Origin: Prevotella sp. UBA2725
Lineage (GTDB): Bacteria; Bacteroidota; Bacteroidia; Bacteroidales; Bacteroidaceae
Length of the DNA: 64,000 nt
NCBI GenBank assembly: GCA_002353825.1
Contig: DEKJ01000007.1
Location: forward strand, 24,937 to 88,936
Direction: 5' to 3'
Of the stretch, positions 24,242 through 32,781 are shown one piece after another; position 1 is the stretch's first letter; every line of letters begins with the position of its first letter. The position numbers and the translations under genes were made by a program. The notes beneath the pieces are model-generated. The model had not been told where the DNA came from and made no database searches. It worked only from the letters and a program-made list of their open reading frames with translations.

Positions 24242-27067
24242 ATGGAAATCAGGAACAAAAGATTTGCGTTCATTCTTTGCTTGCAGCTCTCTGCTGCAGC
24301 TTGCCTTGCTCAGGATATCAAGGGCAACGTGGTCGACAAGAAGACGCAAGAACCCATTATCGGTGCTACCGTAGAGGCAGTAGGAACCGGTAAGCGAACC
24401 GTGACGGATGTGGACGGCAACTTCGACCTTAAGGGTTTGAAGAAAGGAGCCAGATACACCATTACAGTAAAGTATATTTCTTATAAGACACAAAATATTG
24501 ACGGAGTTCAGGCGATGTCTGATGGTGCTGGAAATCCTATCAAGATAGCACTGTCAGCTGATGAACAGCAGCTGGGCGAGGTCACTGTCACCGGCGTAGA
24601 AAGGAAGAATACGGATGTGGCGACAATCCAGGCGGCCAAGTCGAGTTCCGTCATAGTGAGTAACGTCTCGGCACAAGAGATACAACGGACGCAGGATAGC
24701 AATGCAGGAGAGGTGATACGCCGTGTGCCGGGCGTAAGCCTTATCGATGACAAGTTCGTGATGGTCCGCGGCTTGTCTCAACGTTATAATAATGTATGGA
24801 TCAACGACGGCGCCGTGCCGAGTAGTGAGGCTGACACGCGCGCCTTCTCCTTCGACATGATCCCGAGTTCTCAGATCGACAACCTTACCATTGTGAAGGT
24901 GCCAGATGCTGAGTATCCTGCTGATTACACGGGCGGCTTCATTCTCGTCAGTACGAAGGAGATTCCTGTTACCAATTCTTTCCACGTCAGTGTAGGAGGT
25001 AACTGGAACAGTCAGTCTGCTTTCCGCGACTTCATGTCTACCAAGGGTTCCGGTACCGATTGGCTCGGCTTCGACAGTGGCTTCCGCTCTCTGCATGGCG
25101 GAATGGATGCCAACCTCAACAGTCTTGGTCAGAATTCCGGTGGCAACACAATGTACAGTCTGACGGATAACCATTTCAATAACGATTGGAAGGTGAAGAA
25201 GATGACACCTTACGGCGACTTGAAGCTTGGGGCTGACTGGAGCCGTAGCTGGCTCATCAACCGTGCAAAGCTGGGTATGACTTCAGCCATCAACTATACC
25301 AATGAGTATCGCACGATGCTCGGCATGATCAACAACTTCTATGACGCCTACGACGTAGAGAACGATAAGGAGAATCCCCTCCGCCTGTCTACGGATAATC
25401 AGTATAACCACAACGTGAGGCTTGGCGCTATGCTCAACTTCACGCTTCTAAGCCCGAGCGGCAACAATAAATATCAGTTGAAGAACATCTTCAATCAGAT
25501 AGGAAACAGCCGCTATACCAGCCGTGAGGGAACGAGTGCCCAGTCGGAGCCCGAGCGTTCTGCAGAGTACTATTACCGCTCACGTACCACTTACACCGGT
25601 CAGTTAACGGGTAGACACACCTTCAGCGGCGATGCCCTTGATTGGAGCGTCGGCTATGCGTATGCCAACCGCCGGTTGCCTGACCGCAGAAAATATATGC
25701 TCTACAATGAGGATATCTCGCAGGATCAGTACGTTTGGCTTTACCAGAACGATATCTCTCGCGAATGGACCTCACTGGATGAGCACATCATATCTCTTCA
25801 GGCTAATGAAGAGCATCAGTTCAAGTTCGGTGATTGGGAGCCAAAATTGAAGGCGGGTGTCTACGGTGAGTACCGTACACGTAACTACAAGACCCGTAAC
25901 TTCTACTATTGGTACAACACAGAGAATAACACATTGCCTACAGGTTTCAAGGCTATGGACATGACACAGTTGCTCAGTGATAACCAATATTTCGGGGCCG
26001 ACAAGCTCTATCTCATGGAGCAAGTGGATAAGCGAAACGACTATAGCGGTCATAACACCTTAGCCAGTGGGTATCTTTCTGCAACATTACCTTTCGGTCA
26101 GTTCTCATTCCTTGCCGGTCTGCGTTATGAGTGGAACCAGATGGAGCTTATCTCCAACACACGCTCCGATAAGGAAAGTCATTCAAGCCACTTCTACCGC
26201 AAGGGCGATTTCTTCCCCTCGCTCAATGCCATTTACAAAATTGACGAAAAGAATCAAGTTCGCTTCAGTTATGGTCGAAGCATCAACCGACCGGAGTTTC
26301 GTGAGGTGTCGCCTTCGGTCTACTACGACTTCGACCTCGCCAGCAACGTTGAAGGTAACTACAACTTGAAGAATTGCTACATCGACAATGTTGATCTTCG
26401 CTATGAATGGTATCCAAGCCGCGGAGAAGTTATCTCTTTGGCTGCCTTTTACAAGCACTTTGATTCGCCTATTGAGTGGGTCTATACTATGTCGGGTGGA
26501 ACGGATGTCATCTACTCTTACGCTAATGCAAAGGCTGCCAACAACTACGGTCTTGAGCTTGATATCCGCAAGAACCTCGATTTTCTTGGCTTGCCTGATT
26601 TCTCGTGGAGCTTCAATGGTTCACTCATCCACAGTCGCGTGAAATTTGATAAAGGCTCAGTTTACTATGACCGCCCAATGCAGGGTCAGTCGCCTTACCT
26701 TATCAATACCGGTCTCTTCTATAAGAATGAGCGTGCACAGCTCAACATCAACCTTCTCTATAACCGGATCGGTAAACGTATCGTTGGCGTGGGTCGTACC
26801 ATGGGCAGTGGTGAGGCTGATAAAAACGTTCGAGTGCCTGACAGTTATGAGATGCCACGCGATGCCTTCGACCTGACGGCAAGTAAGAAGTTCGGTAAAC
26901 ACTTTGAAGTGAAGTTCGCTGTGCGTGACATCCTCAACCAGAGCGTTCTCTTCAAACAGTTCTCCGATGTCACTTATCCTAACGGAAATACGAAGAAAGT
27001 TGAGGAGATAACAAGAAAGTACACGCCGGGTAGAAACTTCCAGTTGGTGCTCACATATGGTTTATAA
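24242..27067 (+). CDS. TonB-dependent receptor, predicted phosphate-starvation inducible
   Basis: This 941-residue outer-membrane protein has a signal peptide (LSAAACLAQ), a carboxypeptidase-regulatory-like domain (about 25-110; IKGNVVDKKTQEPIIGATV), a plug (about 125-240; VIRRVPGVSLIDDKFVMVRGLSQRY) and a 22-strand-type barrel ending near RNFQLVLTYGL. Five Pho-box repeats upstream place it in the phosphate regulon, suggesting uptake of a phosphorylated compound. It probably forms an operon with the lipoprotein gene 37 bp downstream. No SusD-like partner is present. Confidence 0.92.
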   Translation: MEIRNKRFAFILCLQLSAAACLAQDIKGNVVDKKTQEPIIGATVEAVGTGKRTVTDVDGNFDLKGLKKGARYTITVKYISYKTQNIDGVQAMSDGAGNPIKIALSADEQQLGEVTVTGVERKNTDVATIQAAKSSSVIVSNVSAQEIQRTQDSNAGEVIRRVPGVSLIDDKFVMVRGLSQRYNNVWINDGAVPSSEADTRAFSFDMIPSSQIDNLTIVKVPDAEYPADYTGGFILVSTKEIPVTNSFHVSVGGNWNSQSAFRDFMSTKGSGTDWLGFDSGFRSLHGGMDANLNSLGQNSGGNTMYSLTDNHFNNDWKVKKMTPYGDLKLGADWSRSWLINRAKLGMTSAINYTNEYRTMLGMINNFYDAYDVENDKENPLRLSTDNQYNHNVRLGAMLNFTLLSPSGNNKYQLKNIFNQIGNSRYTSREGTSAQSEPERSAEYYYRSRTTYTGQLTGRHTFSGDALDWSVGYAYANRRLPDRRKYMLYNEDISQDQYVWLYQNDISREWTSLDEHIISLQANEEHQFKFGDWEPKLKAGVYGEYRTRNYKTRNFYYWYNTENNTLPTGFKAMDMTQLLSDNQYFGADKLYLMEQVDKRNDYSGHNTLASGYLSATLPFGQFSFLAGLRYEWNQMELISNTRSDKESHSSHFYRKGDFFPSLNAIYKIDEKNQVRFSYGRSINRPEFREVSPSVYYDFDLASNVEGNYNLKNCYIDNVDLRYEWYPSRGEVISLAAFYKHFDSPIEWVYTMSGGTDVIYSYANAKAANNYGLELDIRKNLDFLGLPDFSWSFNGSLIHSRVKFDKGSVYYDRPMQGQSPYLINTGLFYKNERAQLNINLLYNRIGKRIVGVGRTMGSGEADKNVRVPDSYEMPRDAFDLTASKKFGKHFEVKFAVRDILNQSVLFKQFSDVTYPNGNTKKVEEITRKYTPGRNFQLVLTYGL

Positions 27068-27104
27068 CGGATAACACTTTTGACAACATCAAATAATTAA
27101 AAAC

Positions 27105-28586
27105 ATGATGAAAAAACAAATCTGGGGATGCTTGGGTATCCTCGCACTCGCTGCCACATTCACTGCATGCAGCAGTAGCAACAATGATGATCCTTCTACG
27201 GATCAGACCGACACTTACAAATGGTCTACAGATGGTGGCCTCAAAGCATGCGACCACGTACTTTTTGACGAGAATGGAAAGGAAGCAGCAAATGGTACTG
27301 TTATCGGTAATGGTGACCAGGAGTTCGTATTCAAAGGCAATCAGACACTGAAGAAAGGCACCTACCTCCTTAAAGGCTGGGTATACATCGCTGATGGTTC
27401 TACGCTGACAATCGAGCCGGGAACTATCATCAAGGGTGATAAGGAGACAAAGGCTGCACTCATCGCTGAGCCTGGTGGCAAGCTCATTGCTAAGGGCACT
27501 CAGACATCACCTATCGTCTTCACTTCTGAGCAGGCTGCAGGCAGCCGTAAGCCCGGTGACTGGGGCGGCGTGATCCTCTGCGGTAAGGCTCCTAACAACA
27601 ACGGTGTGCTCAACCAGCAGATCGAGGGCGGTCCCCGTACAAAGCACGGTGGCACGGATAAGAACGACAACTCTGGTGATCTGGAGTATGTACGTATCGA
27701 GTTCGCTGGATACCCATTCCAGAAAGACCAGGAAATCAACGGTCTGACCTTCGGTTCTGTAGGCGCTGGTACAACTATCGACCACGTACAGGTTTCTTAT
27801 TCCAACGATGACTCTTACGAGTGGTTCGGTGGCACGGTGCAGTGCAAGCACCTCATCGCTTACCGCGGTTGGGATGATGACTTCGATACAGATAACGGTT
27901 TCTCAGGAAGCCTGACCTATGGTCTCTCTGTCCGTGACTCCAAGATCGCTGATGCTTCTCAGAGCAACGGTTTCGAGAGCGATAACAACGCCGGTGGTAC
28001 GACAGCTGAGCCTTACACTTCTGCTCAGTTCTCTTACATCACGCTTCTTGGCCCGAAGACTTTCGATGCTAACTTCCAGAACACTACCGACTATATCACT
28101 GGTGGTGGCATGAACCCGGGCAACGGCTCTTCAATGGGTAAGTTCCAGGCTGCTATGCATATCCGTCGTAACTCTCGTCTCAATGTCACCAAGACACTTG
28201 CTATTGGATGGCCTATCGGCATGATCCTCGACAACGAGAAGGGTAACACACAGGAGTCTGCTACAAACGGTCTGATGAAGCTTCAGGGTATCACGTTCGT
28301 AGGTATGGACATCATCGGTTCTGACTTCAACAAAGTCTACAAGGATGAGCTCTATGACTACACCACAAAGACTACAAACCCCGACAAGAAGTCTTTCACC
28401 AGCACATTCTTCCAGCTCCCTGCTAACGGTAACACGGTCGTGAGTGCCTGGACTCCGCTGACATTCAACGGCATCACTTCAATCCTCAACCTGAGCAAGA
28501 ACTACTCTGGTATCGGAGCCTTCCCTGACGGAACCGACTGGACAACAGGTTGGACCAACTGGGATCCTGAGAATACAAAGTACTAA
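27105..28586 (+). CDS. Surface lipoprotein of unknown function, paired with the Pho-regulated receptor
   Basis: This 493-residue protein has an SPII signal (TFTACSSSNN). After the lipobox it has a Ser/Asp-rich linker and then a domain with repeated beta-helix-like turns (GSTLTIEPGTIIKGD, GTQTSPIVFTSEQ, NDDSYEWFGGTVQCKHLIAYRGWDDDFDTDNGF). Similar proteins are secreted lipoproteins of Bacteroidota without assigned activity. The Asp-rich segment could bind a cation. Its position behind the receptor suggests a surface binding or processing partner. Confidence 0.85.
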   Translation: MMKKQIWGCLGILALAATFTACSSSNNDDPSTDQTDTYKWSTDGGLKACDHVLFDENGKEAANGTVIGNGDQEFVFKGNQTLKKGTYLLKGWVYIADGSTLTIEPGTIIKGDKETKAALIAEPGGKLIAKGTQTSPIVFTSEQAAGSRKPGDWGGVILCGKAPNNNGVLNQQIEGGPRTKHGGTDKNDNSGDLEYVRIEFAGYPFQKDQEINGLTFGSVGAGTTIDHVQVSYSNDDSYEWFGGTVQCKHLIAYRGWDDDFDTDNGFSGSLTYGLSVRDSKIADASQSNGFESDNNAGGTTAEPYTSAQFSYITLLGPKTFDANFQNTTDYITGGGMNPGNGSSMGKFQAAMHIRRNSRLNVTKTLAIGWPIGMILDNEKGNTQESATNGLMKLQGITFVGMDIIGSDFNKVYKDELYDYTTKTTNPDKKSFTSTFFQLPANGNTVVSAWTPLTFNGITSILNLSKNYSGIGAFPDGTDWTTGWTNWDPENTKY

Positions 28587-28607
28587 TTTGATCATTCACT
28601 CCCTTGC

Positions 28608-28681
28608 CTAAATAAGCTTCCAATTGCAAAACTTATTTAGTTATATATTCGGCCTGGCAAGAAATTCTTGTCAGGCTTTTT
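28608..28681 (+). terminator. Two hairpins ending the receptor-lipoprotein operon
   Basis: The first hairpin has perfect 9-bp arms CTAAATAAG/CTTATTTAG (28608-28616, 28632-28640). The second is a 10-bp stem GCCTGGCAAG/CTTGTCAGGC with one mismatch (28652-28676), followed by five T residues. The second is the probable intrinsic terminator. Confidence 0.8.
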
Positions 28682-28704
28682 GGTCAGTCCTATTTGCTAT
28701 AATA

Positions 28705-29226
28705 TTAGCTTAATTCCTTCCCCATGATGTAGTCGTTCATGAAGAAATCGTGGCCGATTGGGTAGTCGCCCTGGCGCACCTTTCTCATGCCCTGATGCTC
28801 ATAGAAGCCCAAGGCTTTGTTGTGACGGTTCACGTGCAGCTCCATGATGCAGGGAGAAGGATGGATCTTACGGATGAATTTCTCCGCCTCTTCGAAAAGA
28901 AACTGTCCGAGATGTTTGCCCTGGCAGTCGGGCAGCACGTAGATCTTCTGCAGTTCCACGACATCCAATTCGCCTTCTTTTTCTGTCAGGGGCTGAACGG
29001 ATACGTAGCCGACGGGCTTGCCGTCAAGGCACGCGATAAGATAAGTGTGATGATCCTCTGTCATCTGTCGGGTCAGACTTTCCGTGGAATACATCATCTC
29101 CATCATAAAGTTGTTCTGCTCCGGAGTAATAATATCGCGATAGGTCACGGGGAACGTCAATTGTGCAATCTTTTGAATGACAGGGATATCCTTCAGCGTT
29201 GCCTGATAAACAGTAATATTATTCAT
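28705..29226 (-). CDS. GNAT family N-acetyltransferase
   Basis: This 173-residue protein starts at ATG 29226 (an upstream in-frame GTG is less likely). It shows the acetyl-CoA binding motif in YVLPDCQGKHLGQFLFEEAEKF and the C-terminal ALGFYEHQGMRKV, typical of GNAT enzymes. The substrate is unknown. A minus-strand TAATTTTG -7 box lies just upstream, so it is transcribed apart from the preceding MATE gene. Confidence 0.9.
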   Translation of the reverse strand: MNNITVYQATLKDIPVIQKIAQLTFPVTYRDIITPEQNNFMMEMMYSTESLTRQMTEDHHTYLIACLDGKPVGYVSVQPLTEKEGELDVVELQKIYVLPDCQGKHLGQFLFEEAEKFIRKIHPSPCIMELHVNRHNKALGFYEHQGMRKVRQGDYPIGHDFFMNDYIMGKELS

Positions 29227-29258
29227 AGTCACATAGTTTACAATGCAAAATTACAAAA

Positions 29259-30602
29259 TTATTTAGACAAAAGCTCGACTATTGTGATAATGACCAACGT
29301 GATGGCTTCCGAGGTCGGAACGGCGAGCCACAGTCCTGTATCACCAATAAATCGAGGTAGCAGAATAAAGCACGGGATGATGAGGAAGACACCACGAAGA
29401 AGCATGTAGAACGTCGAGCGGCCATAATGCTCCATGCTCTGCTCTTGACCTATGAGTACAAGATTAAGCGTGAAGAAGATACAGCACAGGGAGAATAGGG
29501 GCAGACCTTTGATGCATAAGGCATAGGCTGGAGAAGAATGTCCAAGGAACAGCTCGGCTATGGCTGGCGTGCCGAAATAACCGATCGTTGTCATCAACAG
29601 TCCGAAGACCACGCCTGTCACCAGCGTCACCCTTGTTGTCTGACGGATACGGTCCGTATTCCCCTGGCCGTAGTTGTAACTAATGATAGGCATGGCCGAC
29701 TGGGCGATGGAGTTGCCGAACATGAAGATCATCGGGAAGAGGTAACAGGCCACGCTGAAAGCCGCCACGCCGTCCTCATGGAGGCGGCTCATGAACATGA
29801 AGTTGCCGACGATCATCATGCAGCTGATGGCCGTCTCCGCGATAAAAGCTGGCAGGCCGAGGCGGATCTGATAGCCGCAGTTGCGCAGCGTCAGGCGGAT
29901 AGCCGTGGCTGAGAACTTCGGCTTATAGAGCTTGATCTGATGGCTGTGCCCCAGGTAATACCAGACGATGAAGCAGGCTCCTATCCCTGCTGACAAGGAG
30001 GAGGCAAAGGCTGCTCCCATCATCCCCCATCCAAAAGGAAAGACGAAAAGCCAGTCGAGGACGATGTTGAGCCCTGCGGCTGTCATATTGGCCGCCATGG
30101 CGAGCTTCGGACTCCCGTCCAGGCGCAGGGTGAAGGTCCCGATATAGTTGATGACCATGAAGACAACACAGGGCGATACCCATTTCAGATACTCGCGCAC
30201 GAGTGGGAAGAGCGTGTCGCTGCCACCGAAGAGCCGGCAGGTGGCATAAGGGAAGATGTTGATGATGGCAACGATGAGCGTCATGAGCAGGAGCCCCATG
30301 GTGAAAGCTTGGGTGACATTGATATTGGCAGCCTTCTGGTTGCCTTTGCTCATGTGGATGGCAGCAACGATGGATACGCCACTGCCGAAGAGCAGGGCGA
30401 TGCCCGTGGATATCTGAAAGATCGGTGCTGCGATATTCACCGCCGCTAATCCGTCACTGCCCACACCGCGCCCGACAAAGATACCGTCGGCGAGGTTCAG
30501 CAAAACCATGGAGACCATACCGAGAAGGGTAGGCCAGAATAGTTTTTGAAACAGTTGGGGGATGCTCATTGCCCCGAAATCCAATGCGTCTCTGTTATCC
30601 AT
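29259..30602 (-). CDS. MATE family efflux transporter
   Basis: This 447-residue inner-membrane pump has twelve predicted TM helices in two homologous halves (for example NLADGIFVGRGVGSDGLAAVNIAAPI in the first). Such proteins export cationic drugs by Na+ or H+ antiport. The C-terminus GLWLAVPTSEAITLVIITIVELLSK matches a relic at 43771-43937. The mRNA leader of about 135 nt carries an 18-codon ORF inside a terminator-like hairpin (30653-30711), pointing to attenuation control. Confidence 0.94.
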   Translation of the reverse strand: MDNRDALDFGAMSIPQLFQKLFWPTLLGMVSMVLLNLADGIFVGRGVGSDGLAAVNIAAPIFQISTGIALLFGSGVSIVAAIHMSKGNQKAANINVTQAFTMGLLLMTLIVAIINIFPYATCRLFGGSDTLFPLVREYLKWVSPCVVFMVINYIGTFTLRLDGSPKLAMAANMTAAGLNIVLDWLFVFPFGWGMMGAAFASSLSAGIGACFIVWYYLGHSHQIKLYKPKFSATAIRLTLRNCGYQIRLGLPAFIAETAISCMMIVGNFMFMSRLHEDGVAAFSVACYLFPMIFMFGNSIAQSAMPIISYNYGQGNTDRIRQTTRVTLVTGVVFGLLMTTIGYFGTPAIAELFLGHSSPAYALCIKGLPLFSLCCIFFTLNLVLIGQEQSMEHYGRSTFYMLLRGVFLIIPCFILLPRFIGDTGLWLAVPTSEAITLVIITIVELLSK

Positions 30603-30643
30603 AATTACTTTCTTTTGAGTTGCAATTACTTTCTTTTGAGTTG
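30603..30643. repeat. 21-bp direct repeat in the MATE leader
   Basis: Two copies of a 20-bp sequence containing ACTTTCTTTTGAGTTG, at 30603-30622 and 30624-30643, lie directly before the MATE start codon. The copy next to the ATG provides the ribosome-binding region (AAAGAAAGTAATT on the minus strand). Confidence 0.7.
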
Positions 30644-30652
30644 AGGACTGTC

Positions 30653-30709
30653 CTAAAACAAAATGGTGCCGGACAAGAACAACTTTCGTCGAATCTTATC
30701 CAGCACCAT
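30653..30709 (-). CDS. Putative 18-residue leader peptide of the MATE gene
   Basis: A short ORF on the minus strand starts at ATG 30709, preceded by AAAGGA, and encodes MVLDKIRRKLFLSGTILF followed by TAG at 30653-30655. It lies wholly within the hairpin at 30661-30711, so ribosome position would decide whether the hairpin forms. This geometry is known from drug-inducible leader peptides. Expression is inferred, not shown. Confidence 0.5.
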   Translation of the reverse strand: MVLDKIRRKLFLSGTILF

Positions 30710-30711
30710 TT
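30661..30711 (-). terminator. Attenuator hairpin in the MATE 5' leader
   Basis: Arms 30661-30678 and 30694-30711 pair over 18 bp (two as G-U in the minus-strand RNA) around a 15-nt loop. The 3' arm runs into TTTTGTTTT, as in an intrinsic terminator. It sits between the promoter (-7 box TACCTTTG at 30744-30751, minus strand) and the MATE start codon. Confidence 0.7.
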
Positions 30712-30743
30712 CCTTTAATGGATACCCTCCGATTAACTGGGTG

Positions 30744-30751
30744 CAAAGGTA
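30744..30751 (-). promoter_or_regulatory. -7 box of the MATE promoter
   Basis: TACCTTTG on the minus strand is followed by a stretch (GGAGGGTATCC) that is conserved next to the MATE relic at about 43938-43979, showing that the two loci share promoter and leader origin. Confidence 0.65.
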
Positions 30752-30836
30752 CGCAATTTTATTGAGATTAACGATGATCTGAGCAGAAAAGATTCGTGGG
30801 ACATGTGAGAAGAGCCTTAATATTTAGGTGTAAATA

Positions 30837-30932
30837 GATCACGCCGCATATGCGTCGGTAACGCGCCGCATATGGGGCGGTAACGCGACACATATGGGGC
30901 GGAAACGCGTCACATATGAGGCGCGATGGAAT
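30837..30932. repeat. 22-bp palindromic tandem repeat element, copy B
   Basis: Four units with cores CGCCGCATATGCGTCG, CGCCGCATATGGGGCG, CGACACATATGGGGCG and CGTCACATATGAGGCG are spaced 22 bp apart, with GTAAC/GAAAC linkers. The left end is AGATCACGCC and the right end GCGCGATGGAATC. It lies between the MATE promoter and the LytTR gene. Confidence 0.88.
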
Positions 30933-31050
30933 CTTTATGTTTTATTTGTAATACAGGGAATAAAATATTAATGTGAAAAGTTGTGCATTCAAGATAAAAA
31001 GGGTATTTTTGCAAAGCAAATCGTGTCAGATACAAAAATAAGCCAGCGTA

Positions 31051-31875
31051 ATGCACAACTTTTTTCTTCGTCCTTACCCTTTGGAAGACCGCGACAGATG
31101 GTCTAAATATGCTCTGATAGCGGGGGCCGTTGTCTTCTTCTTCCTCTTTTTCCTTCGTCCTTTCGGACTGGCGACCTATCCGGGGAACATCTTCTTGGTA
31201 TCGTTGTATTTTACGGCAGTGGCTTTTGCCCTCACACTTTTGTATGGTCGTCTTGTCTTCAATCCCTGGGCGAAGCTTGTGAAGGTGTGGCGGGTATGGC
31301 ATCAGATTCTTGCTTTCGTTTTGCTTCTCTGCTTTATATCCGTTGGCAACAGTCTTGCCGACAGTGCGTTTTTCGGAGGGCGGGTTTCATGGATGCGCAC
31401 CTTGGCTTATCTTTACCCCACGCTCATCATCTTCATTCCTATCATGCTGATCAACATCTCCTTGGGTTATCAGAAACGGCTCCGTACGCGATTGGCGGAG
31501 ATGCTTCCCAAGGAGGAGCCATCAAAGGAGACCGGTCAGACTGTCACCTTTCATGATCATAATGTTAATGGCACTGACCTCACGTTGCCTGTCTCCGACT
31601 TCCTCTATGCCGAGGCTCAGAAGAACTTTGTCGATGTCTGTTACCGTCGGGAGGGTAGGGTAGAGCACTGTCAGCTTCGCTCCACGCTGACTTCCGTGCT
31701 CGCTGATGCCAATGTCCCGAAGATCTTTCAGTGTCATCGTTCCTTCATCGTCAATCTCAACAATATCACGGCAGCGGAAGGTAACTCCAACGGTTACCGC
31801 CTGACGATGGGTGATGCCTCATGTGTCGTCCCCGTCTCCCGCAGTTATGTGGCGAAGCTACGGTCGTTTATTTGA
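31051..31875 (+). CDS. Membrane-bound LytTR-type DNA-binding regulator
   Basis: This 274-residue protein has four predicted TM helices in the N-terminal half (about 23-150; IAGAVVFFFLFFLRPFGL and following). A C-terminal LytTR domain follows (about 180-274), with FLYAEAQKNFVDVCY, FQCHRSFIVNLNNI and the conserved VPVSRSYVAKLR. No kinase or receiver domain is present, so it probably senses a membrane or extracellular cue directly. Its target is unknown. Repeat copy B lies upstream. Confidence 0.9.
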   Translation: MHNFFLRPYPLEDRDRWSKYALIAGAVVFFFLFFLRPFGLATYPGNIFLVSLYFTAVAFALTLLYGRLVFNPWAKLVKVWRVWHQILAFVLLLCFISVGNSLADSAFFGGRVSWMRTLAYLYPTLIIFIPIMLINISLGYQKRLRTRLAEMLPKEEPSKETGQTVTFHDHNVNGTDLTLPVSDFLYAEAQKNFVDVCYRREGRVEHCQLRSTLTSVLADANVPKIFQCHRSFIVNLNNITAAEGNSNGYRLTMGDASCVVPVSRSYVAKLRSFI

Positions 31876-31895
31876 GGTGGCAACTATTTAGGTAC

Positions 31896-32396
31896 CTATT
31901 CGGGCTTATGACTGAAGAAATACAGATTATCGTAAAATTCATTCATAACCTGTTTAGCAAAAGGATTATCTGTACGAGTAATGACGGCAAAGTAATTGTC
32001 AACCCCTTCCTCGTCAACTATAGATGATTGATAAATAGAGTATTTTCCTTTGTCAGCCAATGTTGTGAACCAGTAACTAAACAATCTGCTCCTCATTGCT
32101 TGTTTTCCATCGCTTGTTTCACAGATATAGAGCATTGTTACATTATTGACACGAAAGAATTCGTTGACGATAGCGAAAATTGTATCGCGTACTCTAATAT
32201 CGTTTGGTGAATGCTTCCCGTTTGAATTAACAATGATGAATTGATAGGATTCGGAGGATATGAAGTCGTCCTCATCGAACCCTATGGCAAACTCTGCACC
32301 AGCTTTCGAAATGAATCTAAAATAATTTGGCCGATTAGCCTTAACAACATTATAAGGTGCCAGTGCATTGATCTTATTTAGATCCAGTTCCTTCAT
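31896..32396 (-). CDS. DUF6169-like protein
   Basis: This 166-residue soluble protein resembles a family common in Bacteroidota (YFRFISKAGAEFAIGFDEDD, SYQFIIVNSNGKHSPNDIRVRDTI, YICETSDGKQAMRSRLFSYWF). Its function is unknown. It overlaps the small upstream gene by 4 bp (ATGA). The two-gene layout and sporadic nature resemble a toxin-antitoxin unit, which is inference only. Confidence 0.75.
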   Translation of the reverse strand: MKELDLNKINALAPYNVVKANRPNYFRFISKAGAEFAIGFDEDDFISSESYQFIIVNSNGKHSPNDIRVRDTIFAIVNEFFRVNNVTMLYICETSDGKQAMRSRLFSYWFTTLADKGKYSIYQSSIVDEEGVDNYFAVITRTDNPFAKQVMNEFYDNLYFFSHKPE

Positions 32397-32548
32397 AATA
32401 CGAAGAATGAAGTAGGTTTCTTTCCTGTTCTTCTCTCGCAGCTTTCTGACAATTCTTGCTTCAGTTCTTCGACAACGATACGTTTGCGTTCACGTGCTTC
32501 TTTGAAGCGTTTTAAAGCTTCTTCTCTTGTGTGCATTGTTGTTTCCAT
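32393..32548 (-). CDS. Small helical protein coupled to the DUF6169-like gene
   Basis: A 51-residue protein starting at ATG 32548 (METTMHTREEALKRFKEA). It is mostly charged helix (RERKRIVVEELKQEL) with a basic C-terminus. The stop codon overlaps the start of the DUF6169-like gene (ATGA), implying translational coupling. It could be a DNA-binding or antitoxin-like partner; no known domain is recognised. Confidence 0.65.
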   Translation of the reverse strand: METTMHTREEALKRFKEARERKRIVVEELKQELSESCERRTGKKPTSFFVL

Positions 32549-32769
32549 AACTCTATTTGTGCTTTGTATTGGCAAATTTACAATAAAATATTTAAGCAAG
32601 CAAATAATATCAATGAAAACTACCAGGAAACTCTCTGAACTGGATAATAGTGGATAGAAACCTGCTTAGTCATTCGTCCCTGATCTTAGCATTTCGGCTT
32701 GATAATTAGCCATATAGCCCTTGTGCTAGCTGTCTGTCCCCAAGATTTGTGAGGGTCAAAAGTATGCCG

Positions 32770-32777
32770 TATCTTTG
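32770..32777 (+). promoter_or_regulatory. -7 box directly abutting the TonB receptor start codon
   Basis: TATCTTTG ends only 4 nt before ATG 32782. With the usual spacing of this promoter class, the transcript would start at or next to the ATG and have essentially no leader. Confidence 0.55.
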
Positions 32778-32781
32778 CGGC

